9,255 nucleotides of DNA, taken from assembly GCA_002353635.1 (NCBI GenBank), contig DEKA01000024.1, positions 1 through 9,255 of the forward strand, written 5' to 3'. The DNA comes from Lachnospiraceae bacterium UBA2734. Its GTDB lineage: Bacteria; Bacillota; Clostridia; Lachnospirales; Lachnospiraceae. The position numbers were made by a program, and so were the translations under genes. The notes beneath the pieces were generated by a model. It was given only the letters and a program-made list of their open reading frames with translations. It was not told where the DNA came from and searched no databases. Positions within the stretch are counted from its first letter, which is position 1; each line of letters starts with the position of its first letter. Of the stretch, positions 1 to 4,929 are shown one piece after another.

Positions 1-65
1 GTTTTGCCGTGGTCAACGTGTGCGATAATCGCAACGTTTCGAACGTCTTCTCTTTTCTGGATCAT
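1..65 (-). CDS. typA: GTP-binding protein TypA/BipA, N-terminal fragment
   Basis: Only the first 21 codons and two bases are in the window; the rest lies beyond the left edge. The visible peptide reads MIQKREDVRNVAIIAHVDHGK, and the next codon begins AC, consistent with Thr. AHVDHGK(T) is the P-loop (G1) of translational GTPases, and the N-terminal context matches TypA/BipA better than LepA, EF-G or EF-Tu. TypA is a ribosome-associated GTPase of the EF-G family linked to stress growth and ribosome assembly. The ATG (65-63) is supported by GGAGG at 76-72 on the minus strand, 6 nt upstream. It is divergent from pyrH and has its own promoter. The family is clear, but a fragment this short leaves some doubt about the exact paralogue. 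Confidence 0.85.
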   Translation of the reverse strand, partial: MIQKREDVRNVAIIAHVDHGK

Positions 66-71
66 ATGAAT

Positions 72-76
72 CCTCC
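72..76 (-). promoter_or_regulatory. typA ribosome binding site
   Basis: A perfect GGAGG read on the minus strand, 6 nt before the typA ATG at 65-63. It fixes the start codon of the partial gene. Confidence 0.8.
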
Positions 77-124
77 ATGCCTTCTTAACATAATCTGATC
101 TGCAAATTTACTTCAAACCGAATG

Positions 125-153
125 ATTATAGCATCAGAAAAAGACGCGTGCAA
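125..153 (-). promoter_or_regulatory. Predicted sigma-A promoter for typA
   Basis: Read on the minus strand, TTGCAC (153-148) is followed by a 17-nt spacer and a perfect TATAAT (130-125). TGC stands directly before the -10, giving the full extended -10 TGCTATAAT. The -35 matches only TTG of TTGACA, but an extended -10 makes up for a weak -35. Transcription would start near 118, giving a leader of about 50 nt before the typA ATG. Confidence 0.7.
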
Positions 154-185
154 TAGGGCGGTCAGACTGCGGCGGTTCCCTGTAC

Positions 186-222
186 AGATGTATCGAATGA
201 TTAGAAGATGTATCGAAGAATT
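186..222. repeat. Direct repeat pair in the divergent promoter region
   Basis: AGATGTATCGAA occurs at 186-197 and again at 206-217, exactly 20 bp apart. Extending each copy to 17 bp (186-202 and 206-222) leaves 15 of 17 positions identical. The spacing is close to two helical turns, as expected for paired protein sites on one DNA face. The repeats lie upstream of both promoters. No protein is recognised, so an operator role is inference. Confidence 0.6.
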
Positions 223-285
223 CCATTGTCGGAGCCGCAGAACCATGCCGGACAGATCTGCCGGGAGACTGAAGAGATCCTTTCT

Positions 286-313
286 TTGAATCAGCCCGCG
301 GGTATGCTATTAT
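286..313 (+). promoter_or_regulatory. Predicted sigma-A promoter for pyrH
   Basis: TTGAAT (286-291, matching TTGA of TTGACA) is followed by a 16-nt spacer and TATTAT (308-313). TGC at 305-307 makes an extended -10, TGCTATTAT. The perfect palindrome CCCGCGGG (295-302) lies in the spacer. Transcription would start near 320, giving a leader of about 60 nt before the pyrH ATG. The alternative -10 TATGAT (311-316) would need a 19-nt spacer. Confidence 0.55.
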
Positions 314-372
314 GATGATACGGTAAGCAGAGCCAGGTACTCTCATGCATCCGGCACTGCAGCATTTTATTT

Positions 373-377
373 GGAGG
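373..377 (+). promoter_or_regulatory. pyrH ribosome binding site
   Basis: GGAGG lies 5 nt before the ATG at 383. It decides the start: an in-frame TTG at 371 overlaps this site and so cannot be the initiation codon. Confidence 0.85.
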
Positions 378-382
378 AAATA

Positions 383-1081
383 ATGAGCAGAATCATATTG
401 AAGCTCAGCGGCGAGGCACTTGCCGGCGAGCATAAGACGGGATTTGATCTTCCCACCGTGCAGGGTGTTGCAAGACAGGTGAAGCATCTCGTCAAAGAGG
501 GCAATGATGTGGGCATCGTCATCGGCGGCGGCAATTTCTGGCGCGGCCGCACAGGCACGGAGATTGACCGCGTGAAGAGCGACCAGATCGGCATGCTCGC
601 GACGATCATGAACTGCATTTATGTCTCTGAAGTTTTCAGAGGAGAGGGAATGGATACGAACATCCTGACTCCCTTTGAGGTGGGGGGCTTTACGAAGCTC
701 TTTACGAAGGACCGCGCGAACAAGTACTTTGCACACCATCAGGTTGTCTTCTTTGCGGGCGGAACGGGTCACCCTTATTTTTCAACGGATACGGGCGTTG
801 TGCTGCGGGCCGTTGAGGTGGATGCAGATGTGATCCTGATGGCTAAGAATATCGACGGCATCTACGACTCCGATCCGGCGAAGAACCCGAATGCCAAGCG
901 CTATGACACACTGCCTGTGCAGCGCATCATCGATGAGAACCTGCAGGCAATCGATATGACGGCGTCCATTCTTGCCAGGGACAACAAGATGCCGATGCGC
1001 GTCTTTGATCTGAATGAAGAGGACGGCATTATCAAGGCGGCTTCCGGCAAGTTCAACGGGACGACGGTTACAGTTGATTGA
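383..1081 (+). CDS. pyrH: Uridylate (UMP) kinase
   Basis: The 232-aa product phosphorylates UMP to UDP with ATP in the cytoplasm, the step in pyrimidine synthesis that leads to UTP and CTP. It is a hexameric amino-acid-kinase-fold enzyme and in many bacteria is controlled by GTP and UTP. Visible motifs are the N-terminal KLSGEAL (residues 7-13), GGGNFWRGR (48-56) with the phosphate-binding glycines, DQIGMLAT (67-74), GTGHPYFSTDT (127-137), and the nucleotide-binding KNIDGIYDSDPAKNP stretch (155-169). Length is normal for the family. In many homologues GTGNP replaces GTGHP; I recall the His form as common in Lachnospiraceae, so it is probably a clade trait. It is the first gene of the plus-strand cluster and has its own promoter. 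Confidence 0.97.
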   Translation: MSRIILKLSGEALAGEHKTGFDLPTVQGVARQVKHLVKEGNDVGIVIGGGNFWRGRTGTEIDRVKSDQIGMLATIMNCIYVSEVFRGEGMDTNILTPFEVGGFTKLFTKDRANKYFAHHQVVFFAGGTGHPYFSTDTGVVLRAVEVDADVILMAKNIDGIYDSDPAKNPNAKRYDTLPVQRIIDENLQAIDMTASILARDNKMPMRVFDLNEEDGIIKAASGKFNGTTVTVD

Positions 1082-1090
1082 CCATAGAGG

Positions 1091-1131
1091 CGGCTTCTGC
1101 ACATGATGAAAGACAGAATCGGCAGAAGTCG
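1091..1131 (+). other. Stem-loop just after pyrH
   Basis: CGGCTTCTGC (1091-1100) can pair with GCAGAAGTCG (1122-1131) to form a 10-bp stem with one G-U pair and a 21-nt loop. It starts 10 nt after the pyrH stop. No T-run follows, so it is not a standard terminator. It could mark an mRNA 3' end or a processing point. Function is unknown. Confidence 0.4.
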
Positions 1132-1194
1132 GATAATCTATAGGTTTGAGAATATGCAGACAGCCGCATGAACGGCAGACTGCTGTGGTAATCC

Positions 1195-1219
1195 GCAGCG
1201 GGAGCGGGGATCCCGCTGC
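1195..1219 (+). other. Stem-loop in front of the frr ribosome binding site
   Basis: GCAGCGGGA (1195-1203) and TCCCGCTGC (1211-1219) are perfect 9-bp complements around a 7-nt loop. The structure ends 9 nt before the frr Shine-Dalgarno GGAGGG (1229-1234). An alternative 5-bp stem, GCGGG/CCCGC (1204-1208 and 1212-1216), overlaps it. It has no T-run, so it is more likely to affect translation or mRNA stability than termination. Confidence 0.5.
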
Positions 1220-1242
1220 ATATAATATGGAGGGCATCAAAA

Positions 1243-1800
1243 ATGGCTGATGAGCAACTGAAGGTTTATGACGAGAAGATGAAGAAGGCAGTGGACTTCC
1301 TAGGCACGGAGCTGCAGGCGGTGAGAGCCGGCAGAGCGAATCCGCATGTGCTCGACCGCGTGAGGGTTGACTACTACGGCACACCTACACCGATTGCACA
1401 GGTTGCCAACATTTCTGTTCCTGAGGCGAGAATTATCCAGATTACTCCCTGGGAGAAGAAGATGGTGAAGGAGATCTCCAGAGCCATCCAGATGGCAGAT
1501 ATCGGCATCAATCCGACGACGGATGCGACCATGGTGCGGCTTGTTTTCCCTGAGCTCACAGAGGAGAGAAGAAAGGAGCTCGTCAAAGAGGTAAAGAAGC
1601 TCGGCGAGGACTCCAAGCAGGTTGTCCGCAATGCCAGAAGAGACGGCAACGAGGACTTCAAGAAGAAGAAAAAGAGCGGCGAGGTCTCTGAGGATGTCAT
1701 CGCGGATCTGAGTGATCAGCTGCAGAAAATGACCGACAAGTACATCGACCAGATCGATGACATGATCGACAAGAAGCAGAAAGAGCTGATGACAGTCTGA
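1243..1800 (+). CDS. frr: Ribosome recycling factor
   Basis: The 185-aa protein acts with EF-G to split the post-termination ribosome and free it from mRNA and tRNA. The length is exactly that of the family. Conserved features are RAGRANP (28-34) in the three-helix-bundle domain, YYGTPTP (44-50) entering the small beta domain through the first hinge, PELTEERR (103-110) at the return hinge, and VRNARRDGN (128-136) in the long third helix. A run of five lysines (140-144) follows. The start is supported by GGAGGG at 1229-1234, 8 nt upstream. It follows pyrH after 161 bp, the usual pyrH-frr pairing, and is separated from uppS by 297 bp. Confidence 0.98.
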   Translation: MADEQLKVYDEKMKKAVDFLGTELQAVRAGRANPHVLDRVRVDYYGTPTPIAQVANISVPEARIIQITPWEKKMVKEISRAIQMADIGINPTTDATMVRLVFPELTEERRKELVKEVKKLGEDSKQVVRNARRDGNEDFKKKKKSGEVSEDVIADLSDQLQKMTDKYIDQIDDMIDKKQKELMTV

Positions 1801-1885
1801 TGATTGGCTGTATAGGACGGTACGGAGCGGCATGCAGCAGCACGAGCGTGATGTCCGGAATAACGGCATCAGGCGCAGAACTGCA

Positions 1886-1919
1886 CTTTTCAGACATCGT
1901 CTCTTTTCAGACAGCGTCT
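1886..1919. repeat. Tandem 17-bp direct repeat
   Basis: CTTTTCAGACATCGTCT (1886-1902) is followed without a gap by CTTTTCAGACAGCGTCT (1903-1919). The units differ at a single position (T to G at the 12th base). The start of a third copy may be seen as CTTTTG, but it diverges at once. It may be a recent duplication or a paired binding site. Confidence 0.7.
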
Positions 1920-1933
1920 TTTGTTAAAGAGGA

Positions 1934-1968
1934 AATCGGGCGGGGCGGCTGAAGCGCCCTGCCCGATT
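1934..1968 (+). terminator. Strong GC-rich hairpin between frr and uppS, possible degenerate terminator
   Basis: AATCGGGCGGGGCG (1934-1947) pairs with CGCCCTGCCCGATT (1955-1968) over 14 bp with a single G-U pair and a 7-nt loop. It is the strongest hairpin I found in the window. A purine-rich stretch (AAAGAGGA) precedes it, as in many rho-independent terminators, but the sequence after it (CGCGGTACTG) has no T-run. On the plus strand it is therefore at best a degraded terminator, and it could instead be an RNase barrier or attenuator stem. Minus-strand termination is also weak (TCCTCTTT follows). Confidence 0.35.
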
Positions 1969-2050
1969 CGCGGTACTGAAGAATTCACGGAAGGAGACAG
2001 ATCCTCAGCGGCGCCTATGCACAGACGCGGTCAGTACACTTCGCAGACAG

Positions 2051-2076
2051 TCACAGATGATTTGCTGTGATCATCT
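2051..2076 (+). other. Two overlapping inverted repeats before uppS
   Basis: TCACAG (2051-2056) can pair with CTGTGA (2065-2070), and AGATGAT (2055-2061) can pair with ATCATCT (2070-2076). Each encloses 8 nt and they share bases, so only one can form at a time. They end 9 nt before the AAGGA that serves uppS. They may form a weak structural switch, or the overlap may be chance in a short AT-rich leader. Confidence 0.35.
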
Positions 2077-2097
2077 ATTTTCAATAAGGATAATTCA

Positions 2098-2814
2098 ATG
2101 GAACAGGAAAGAAAGATTCCGGCACATGTAGCCATCATCATGGATGGGAACGGGCGCTGGGCAAAAAAGAGAGGCCTCCCCAGAACAATGGGGCACGCGC
2201 AGGGCGCAAAGGTCGTGGAGCAGATTCTTGAGGATGCAGACCACATGGGGATCAAATACCTGACGGTCTATGCCTTTTCCACGGAGAACTGGAGCAGACC
2301 CGGTTCGGAGGTGAAGGCGCTCATGAACCTTCTGCGCACATATATGAAGACATCGCTCGCCAAGTGCGCGAAGAACAATGTGCGCATACGCGTGATTGGC
2401 GACAAGACAAGGCTTGATGAGGATCTGCAGGCGTCGATTGCAAATCTCGAGGAGAACACAAAGAACAACACGGGCATCGGTTTTCAGATCGCCATCAACT
2501 ACGGTGCGCGGGATGAGATGCGAAGAGCTGTGCAGAAGATTGCCGCCGAGGTGAAGGAAGGGAAGATGGATGCTCGCGACATCACAGAGCAGACGATCTC
2601 GGACCACCTCGACACGGCCGGGATTCCCGATCCTGATCTCCTTATCAGAACCTGCGGCGAGGAGAGGCTCTCCAACTTCCTCATGTGGCAGCTCTCCTAT
2701 TCGGAGCTGTATTTCACAGACAAGGCCTGGCCGGATTTTGACAAGGCGGAGCTGGAGAAGGCAGTGGATGCCTATAATCACAGAGAGAGAAGATTCGGAG
2801 GTCTCGTCAGTTGA
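2098..2814 (+). CDS. uppS: Isoprenyl transferase (undecaprenyl diphosphate synthase)
   Basis: The 238-aa cis-prenyltransferase adds isopentenyl diphosphate units to farnesyl diphosphate to make undecaprenyl diphosphate, the lipid carrier for peptidoglycan and other wall polymers. It works at the cytoplasmic side of the membrane. Visible motifs are HVAIIMDGNGRWA (10-22) with the catalytic, Mg-binding Asp16, the substrate-binding AFSTENW (59-65), GARDE (136-140), RTCGEERLSNF (184-194) and the YSELYF/WPDF end region (201-214). Cys186 replaces the Ser or Gly usually found in R-T-[SG]-G-E. The start has AAGGA 7 nt upstream. The stop overlaps the cdsA start codon (TTGA), pointing to translational coupling. 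Confidence 0.97.
   Translation: MEQERKIPAHVAIIMDGNGRWAKKRGLPRTMGHAQGAKVVEQILEDADHMGIKYLTVYAFSTENWSRPGSEVKALMNLLRTYMKTSLAKCAKNNVRIRVIGDKTRLDEDLQASIANLEENTKNNTGIGFQIAINYGARDEMRRAVQKIAAEVKEGKMDARDITEQTISDHLDTAGIPDPDLLIRTCGEERLSNFLMWQLSYSELYFTDKAWPDFDKAELEKAVDAYNHRERRFGGLVS
2797..2801 (+). promoter_or_regulatory. cdsA ribosome binding site inside uppS
   Basis: GGAGG lies within the last codons of uppS, 9 nt before TTG at 2811. It supports the TTG start of cdsA, which has no competing in-frame ATG nearby. Confidence 0.75.
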
Positions 2815-3728
2815 AAGAGAGAGTAGTGAGCGGCATTGTGATCGCGGTTCTCCTTGTCGCTTTTGGTGTTGTCGGCGGTCCGGCGCTCGGCGTGGTTCTG
2901 TGCATCTGTGCTGTGCTCGGGTATATGGAGATGGCGCGAGCGGTGGGCGCGGCCGATCCTGCACCGTCAAAGGCGCCTGCAAAAGAAATCCGCGGAGGAG
3001 ACACCGATCCCACAGCGCCGGTCGCCGCAGGGAAGGCGAATGCACTCACCTGGATTGGCGCAGCAGCGACAGTGCTGTACTACATTGCACTGATCGCGGG
3101 GCCTTACCAGCATCTGCTGAAGAATGCATTCAGCTATCAGAATGCGCTGACGGCTGGCTTTATTATTGCTGTCTTTGTGCTCACGATGGCCGTATATGTT
3201 CTGACGTTTCCCCGCTACCGCGCGGAACAGGCAGAGGGCGCGATCTTTTCGTTTCTCTATGTGCCTGTGCTCATGGCGTTCATTTACAGGACGAGAATGC
3301 TGCACAACGGGATATTTTCATTCGCGCTGATCTTCCTGTGTTCCTGGCTGTGTGACACCTGTGCGTGGTTTTTCGGCCGTCTCTTTGGACAACATAAGAT
3401 GGCGCCGGTCCTCTCTCCAAAGAAAACAGTTGAGGGCGCCATAGGCGGCGTGGCCGGCAGTGTAGTCCTGTGCGGTGCTCTGGCAGTTATCGCGGCCCGT
3501 CTTCTGCATGAGTCGCCGCACATCGCCGAATTCATGATCATTGGATTCTTCGGAAGTCTCATCAGCATGGTGGGAGATCTCGCAGCTTCCGCCATCAAGA
3601 GAAACCACGGAATCAAGGATTATTCCCATCTGATTCCAGGGCACGGCGGCATCATGGACAGGTTTGACAGCGCGATCTTTACGTCGCCTGTCATCTATTA
3701 CCTCTGTGTAATGCTGCTGCACTTCTGA
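2811..3728 (+). CDS. cdsA: Phosphatidate cytidylyltransferase (CDP-diglyceride synthase)
   Basis: This 305-aa integral membrane enzyme joins phosphatidic acid and CTP to give CDP-diacylglycerol, the precursor of phosphatidylglycerol, cardiolipin and other phospholipids. Several hydrophobic segments are visible (about 5-21, 23-40, 83-97, 114-132, 145-158, 167-182, 211-230, 241-256 and 288-303). The CdsA family signature occupies residues 260-287: SAIKR, then KD, then PGHGGIMDRFD with the metal-binding acidic residues. The conserved CDTCAWFFGR...SPKKTVEGAIGG stretch (181-213) is also present. Residues 46-78 form an Ala/Pro-rich hydrophilic insert after the second segment, making the protein somewhat longer than usual. 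The start is TTG with GGAGG 9 nt upstream, overlapping the uppS stop. Confidence 0.95.
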   Translation: MKERVVSGIVIAVLLVAFGVVGGPALGVVLCICAVLGYMEMARAVGAADPAPSKAPAKEIRGGDTDPTAPVAAGKANALTWIGAAATVLYYIALIAGPYQHLLKNAFSYQNALTAGFIIAVFVLTMAVYVLTFPRYRAEQAEGAIFSFLYVPVLMAFIYRTRMLHNGIFSFALIFLCSWLCDTCAWFFGRLFGQHKMAPVLSPKKTVEGAIGGVAGSVVLCGALAVIAARLLHESPHIAEFMIIGFFGSLISMVGDLAASAIKRNHGIKDYSHLIPGHGGIMDRFDSAIFTSPVIYYLCVMLLHF

Positions 3729-3747
3729 CGGCAATTGGAGAAAATAT

Positions 3748-4926
3748 ATGCCCAAGAATATTGTGATAATAGGTTCGACCGGCTCCATCGGCACACAGAC
3801 GCTGGATGTAGTCCGCACGTACAGAGAGGATCTTCATGTCTGCGCGCTGGCTGCAGGCAGAAATGTAAAGATGATGGAGGAGCAGATCCGGGAATTTCAC
3901 CCTGAGATTGCCTGCCTCTTTGATGAGAAGGCAGCACAGGATCTGCGCACGCGCGTCTCTGATCTTCCCGTGAAGATTGTGAGCGGGATGGACGGTCTTC
4001 TCGAGGAGGCACAGTGGAAGGACGCGGACCTCTTCTTAAATGCGGTGGTCGGCATGATCGGCATAAAGCCTACGCTTGCTGCCATTGCTGCCGGCAAAAC
4101 CATCGCGCTCGCGAACAAGGAGACGCTTGTGACAGCTGGACATCTCATTATCCCGGCCGTGCAGAAGGCGGGCGTACAGCTCCTTCCTGTCGACTCCGAG
4201 CACAGTGCGATTTTCCAGTGCATGAACGGCGAGCCGAAGAAGAGAGTGAAGAAGATTCTTCTCACCTGCTCAGGCGGAACGTTTCGCGGAAAGAAGAGAG
4301 CAGACCTGGTGCACATGCATGCCGCGCAGGCACTGAACAATCCCAACTGGGACATGGGTGCGAAGGTGACCATCGACTCCGCAAGCCTTGTGAACAAGGG
4401 ACTTGAAGTCATGGAGGCAAAGTGGCTCTTTGGCGTTGATGTGGACGATATTCAGGTCGTCGTACAGCCGCAGTCCGTCATGCACTCGGCTGTTGAGTAT
4501 GTCGACGGCTCCATCATGGCACATCTGGCTTCCCCGGATATGCGCCTTCCGATTCAGTATGCGCTCTTTTATCCGGACAGAAGGCCATTGGACATTAAGC
4601 CGCTGGATCTGTTCGCACTGGGGAGCCTTATTTTCGAAAAGCCGGATACGGAGACCTTCAGAGGACTCCCCCTCGCTTACCGCGCGGCACATGCGGGCGG
4701 CTCTATGCCGACTGTGTTCAATGCGGCGAACGAAGAAGCTGTTGCCCATTTTATGAAGGATGAGATAGAATTTCTGGATATCTATGATCTGATTGCGGGC
4801 GCTATGGATGCGCACAAGGTGATTCCGAATCCGTCTCTGGATGAGATTCTGGGCACGGAGCAGGAGGCAAGGGAGTTCGTCCGCGGAAAATTGTATGAGG
4901 GTCGGAGGGAAAGACAACAGGAATAA
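3748..4926 (+). CDS. dxr: 1-deoxy-D-xylulose 5-phosphate reductoisomerase
   Basis: The 392-aa cytosolic enzyme turns 1-deoxy-D-xylulose 5-phosphate into 2-C-methyl-D-erythritol 4-phosphate with NADPH, the first committed step of the MEP isoprenoid pathway and the target of fosmidomycin. The N-terminal Rossmann motif GSTGSIG (9-15) binds NADPH. ALANKETLV (120-128) follows. LPVDSEH (146-152) carries the metal ligands Asp149 and Glu151, and NKGLE (216-220) supplies Glu220. Trp201 in NPNWDMG lies in the flexible active-site loop. QPQSVMHSAVEY (240-251) is conserved. Length is typical. TTGGAG (3735-3740) lies 7 nt before the ATG. It lies 19 nt after cdsA and 3 nt before rseP, so co-expression is likely. 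Confidence 0.98.
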   Translation: MPKNIVIIGSTGSIGTQTLDVVRTYREDLHVCALAAGRNVKMMEEQIREFHPEIACLFDEKAAQDLRTRVSDLPVKIVSGMDGLLEEAQWKDADLFLNAVVGMIGIKPTLAAIAAGKTIALANKETLVTAGHLIIPAVQKAGVQLLPVDSEHSAIFQCMNGEPKKRVKKILLTCSGGTFRGKKRADLVHMHAAQALNNPNWDMGAKVTIDSASLVNKGLEVMEAKWLFGVDVDDIQVVVQPQSVMHSAVEYVDGSIMAHLASPDMRLPIQYALFYPDRRPLDIKPLDLFALGSLIFEKPDTETFRGLPLAYRAAHAGGSMPTVFNAANEEAVAHFMKDEIEFLDIYDLIAGAMDAHKVIPNPSLDEILGTEQEAREFVRGKLYEGRRERQQE

Positions 4927-4929
4927 TAT

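Larger units (their letters stand above)
66..382. other. Divergent typA-pyrH intergenic region
   Basis: 317 bp with no plausible gene. It holds a minus-strand promoter for typA (153-125) and a plus-strand promoter for pyrH (286-313). Between them are a 12-bp direct repeat (AGATGTATCGAA at 186-197 and 206-217), a 10-bp repeat (CGAATGATTA at 119-128 and 194-203), an imperfect palindrome around CAGATCTG (248-264) and a perfect 8-bp palindrome CCCGCGGG (295-302). These may be operators, but I recognise no known regulator site among them. rpsB and tsf, which often precede pyrH, are absent. Confidence 0.8.
1801..2097. other. frr-uppS intergenic region
   Basis: 297 bp, the largest gap within the plus-strand run. 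It holds a tandem 17-bp repeat (1886-1919), a 14-bp hairpin (1934-1968), two overlapping small inverted repeats (2051-2076) and the uppS Shine-Dalgarno AAGGA (2086-2090). A 31-codon reading frame (1832-1927) begins after GGAG but resembles nothing I know. I see no convincing promoter, although the length suggests one for the downstream genes could lie here. Confidence 0.6.

Noticed and set aside
371..382. TTG at 371 as the pyrH start
   Set aside because: This codon overlaps the GGAGG that serves ATG 383, and the family N-terminus begins at the ATG (MSRIILKLSGEAL).
134..772. Long minus-strand open frames opposite pyrH, frr, uppS, dxr and polC
   Set aside because: They are antisense to well-recognised genes, have no family resemblance and mostly lack ribosome binding sites. 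They are by-products of GC-rich codon use.
1078..1107. Possible frr promoter: TTGACC (1078-1083) with CATGAT (1102-1107)
   Set aside because: The -35 is good, but the spacer is 18 nt, the -10 has only four matches, no TG extension is present, and the stem-loop starting at 1091 overlaps it. Too weak to annotate.
1221..1226. Perfect TATAAT upstream of frr
   Set aside because: Transcription would start at or inside the frr ribosome binding site (1229-1234), and there is no -35 about 17 bp upstream, where a GC-rich hairpin arm lies instead.
2051..2070. CRP-like site before uppS
   Set aside because: The half-sites are in the order TCACA then TGTGA, the reverse of the CRP consensus, and the spacing (9 nt between these half-sites) does not fit.
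1801..2097. Riboswitch, T-box or small RNA in the frr-uppS gap
   Set aside because: The hairpins do not match any riboswitch core I can recognise, there is no T-box sequence, and no clear promoter-terminator pair frames an RNA gene.
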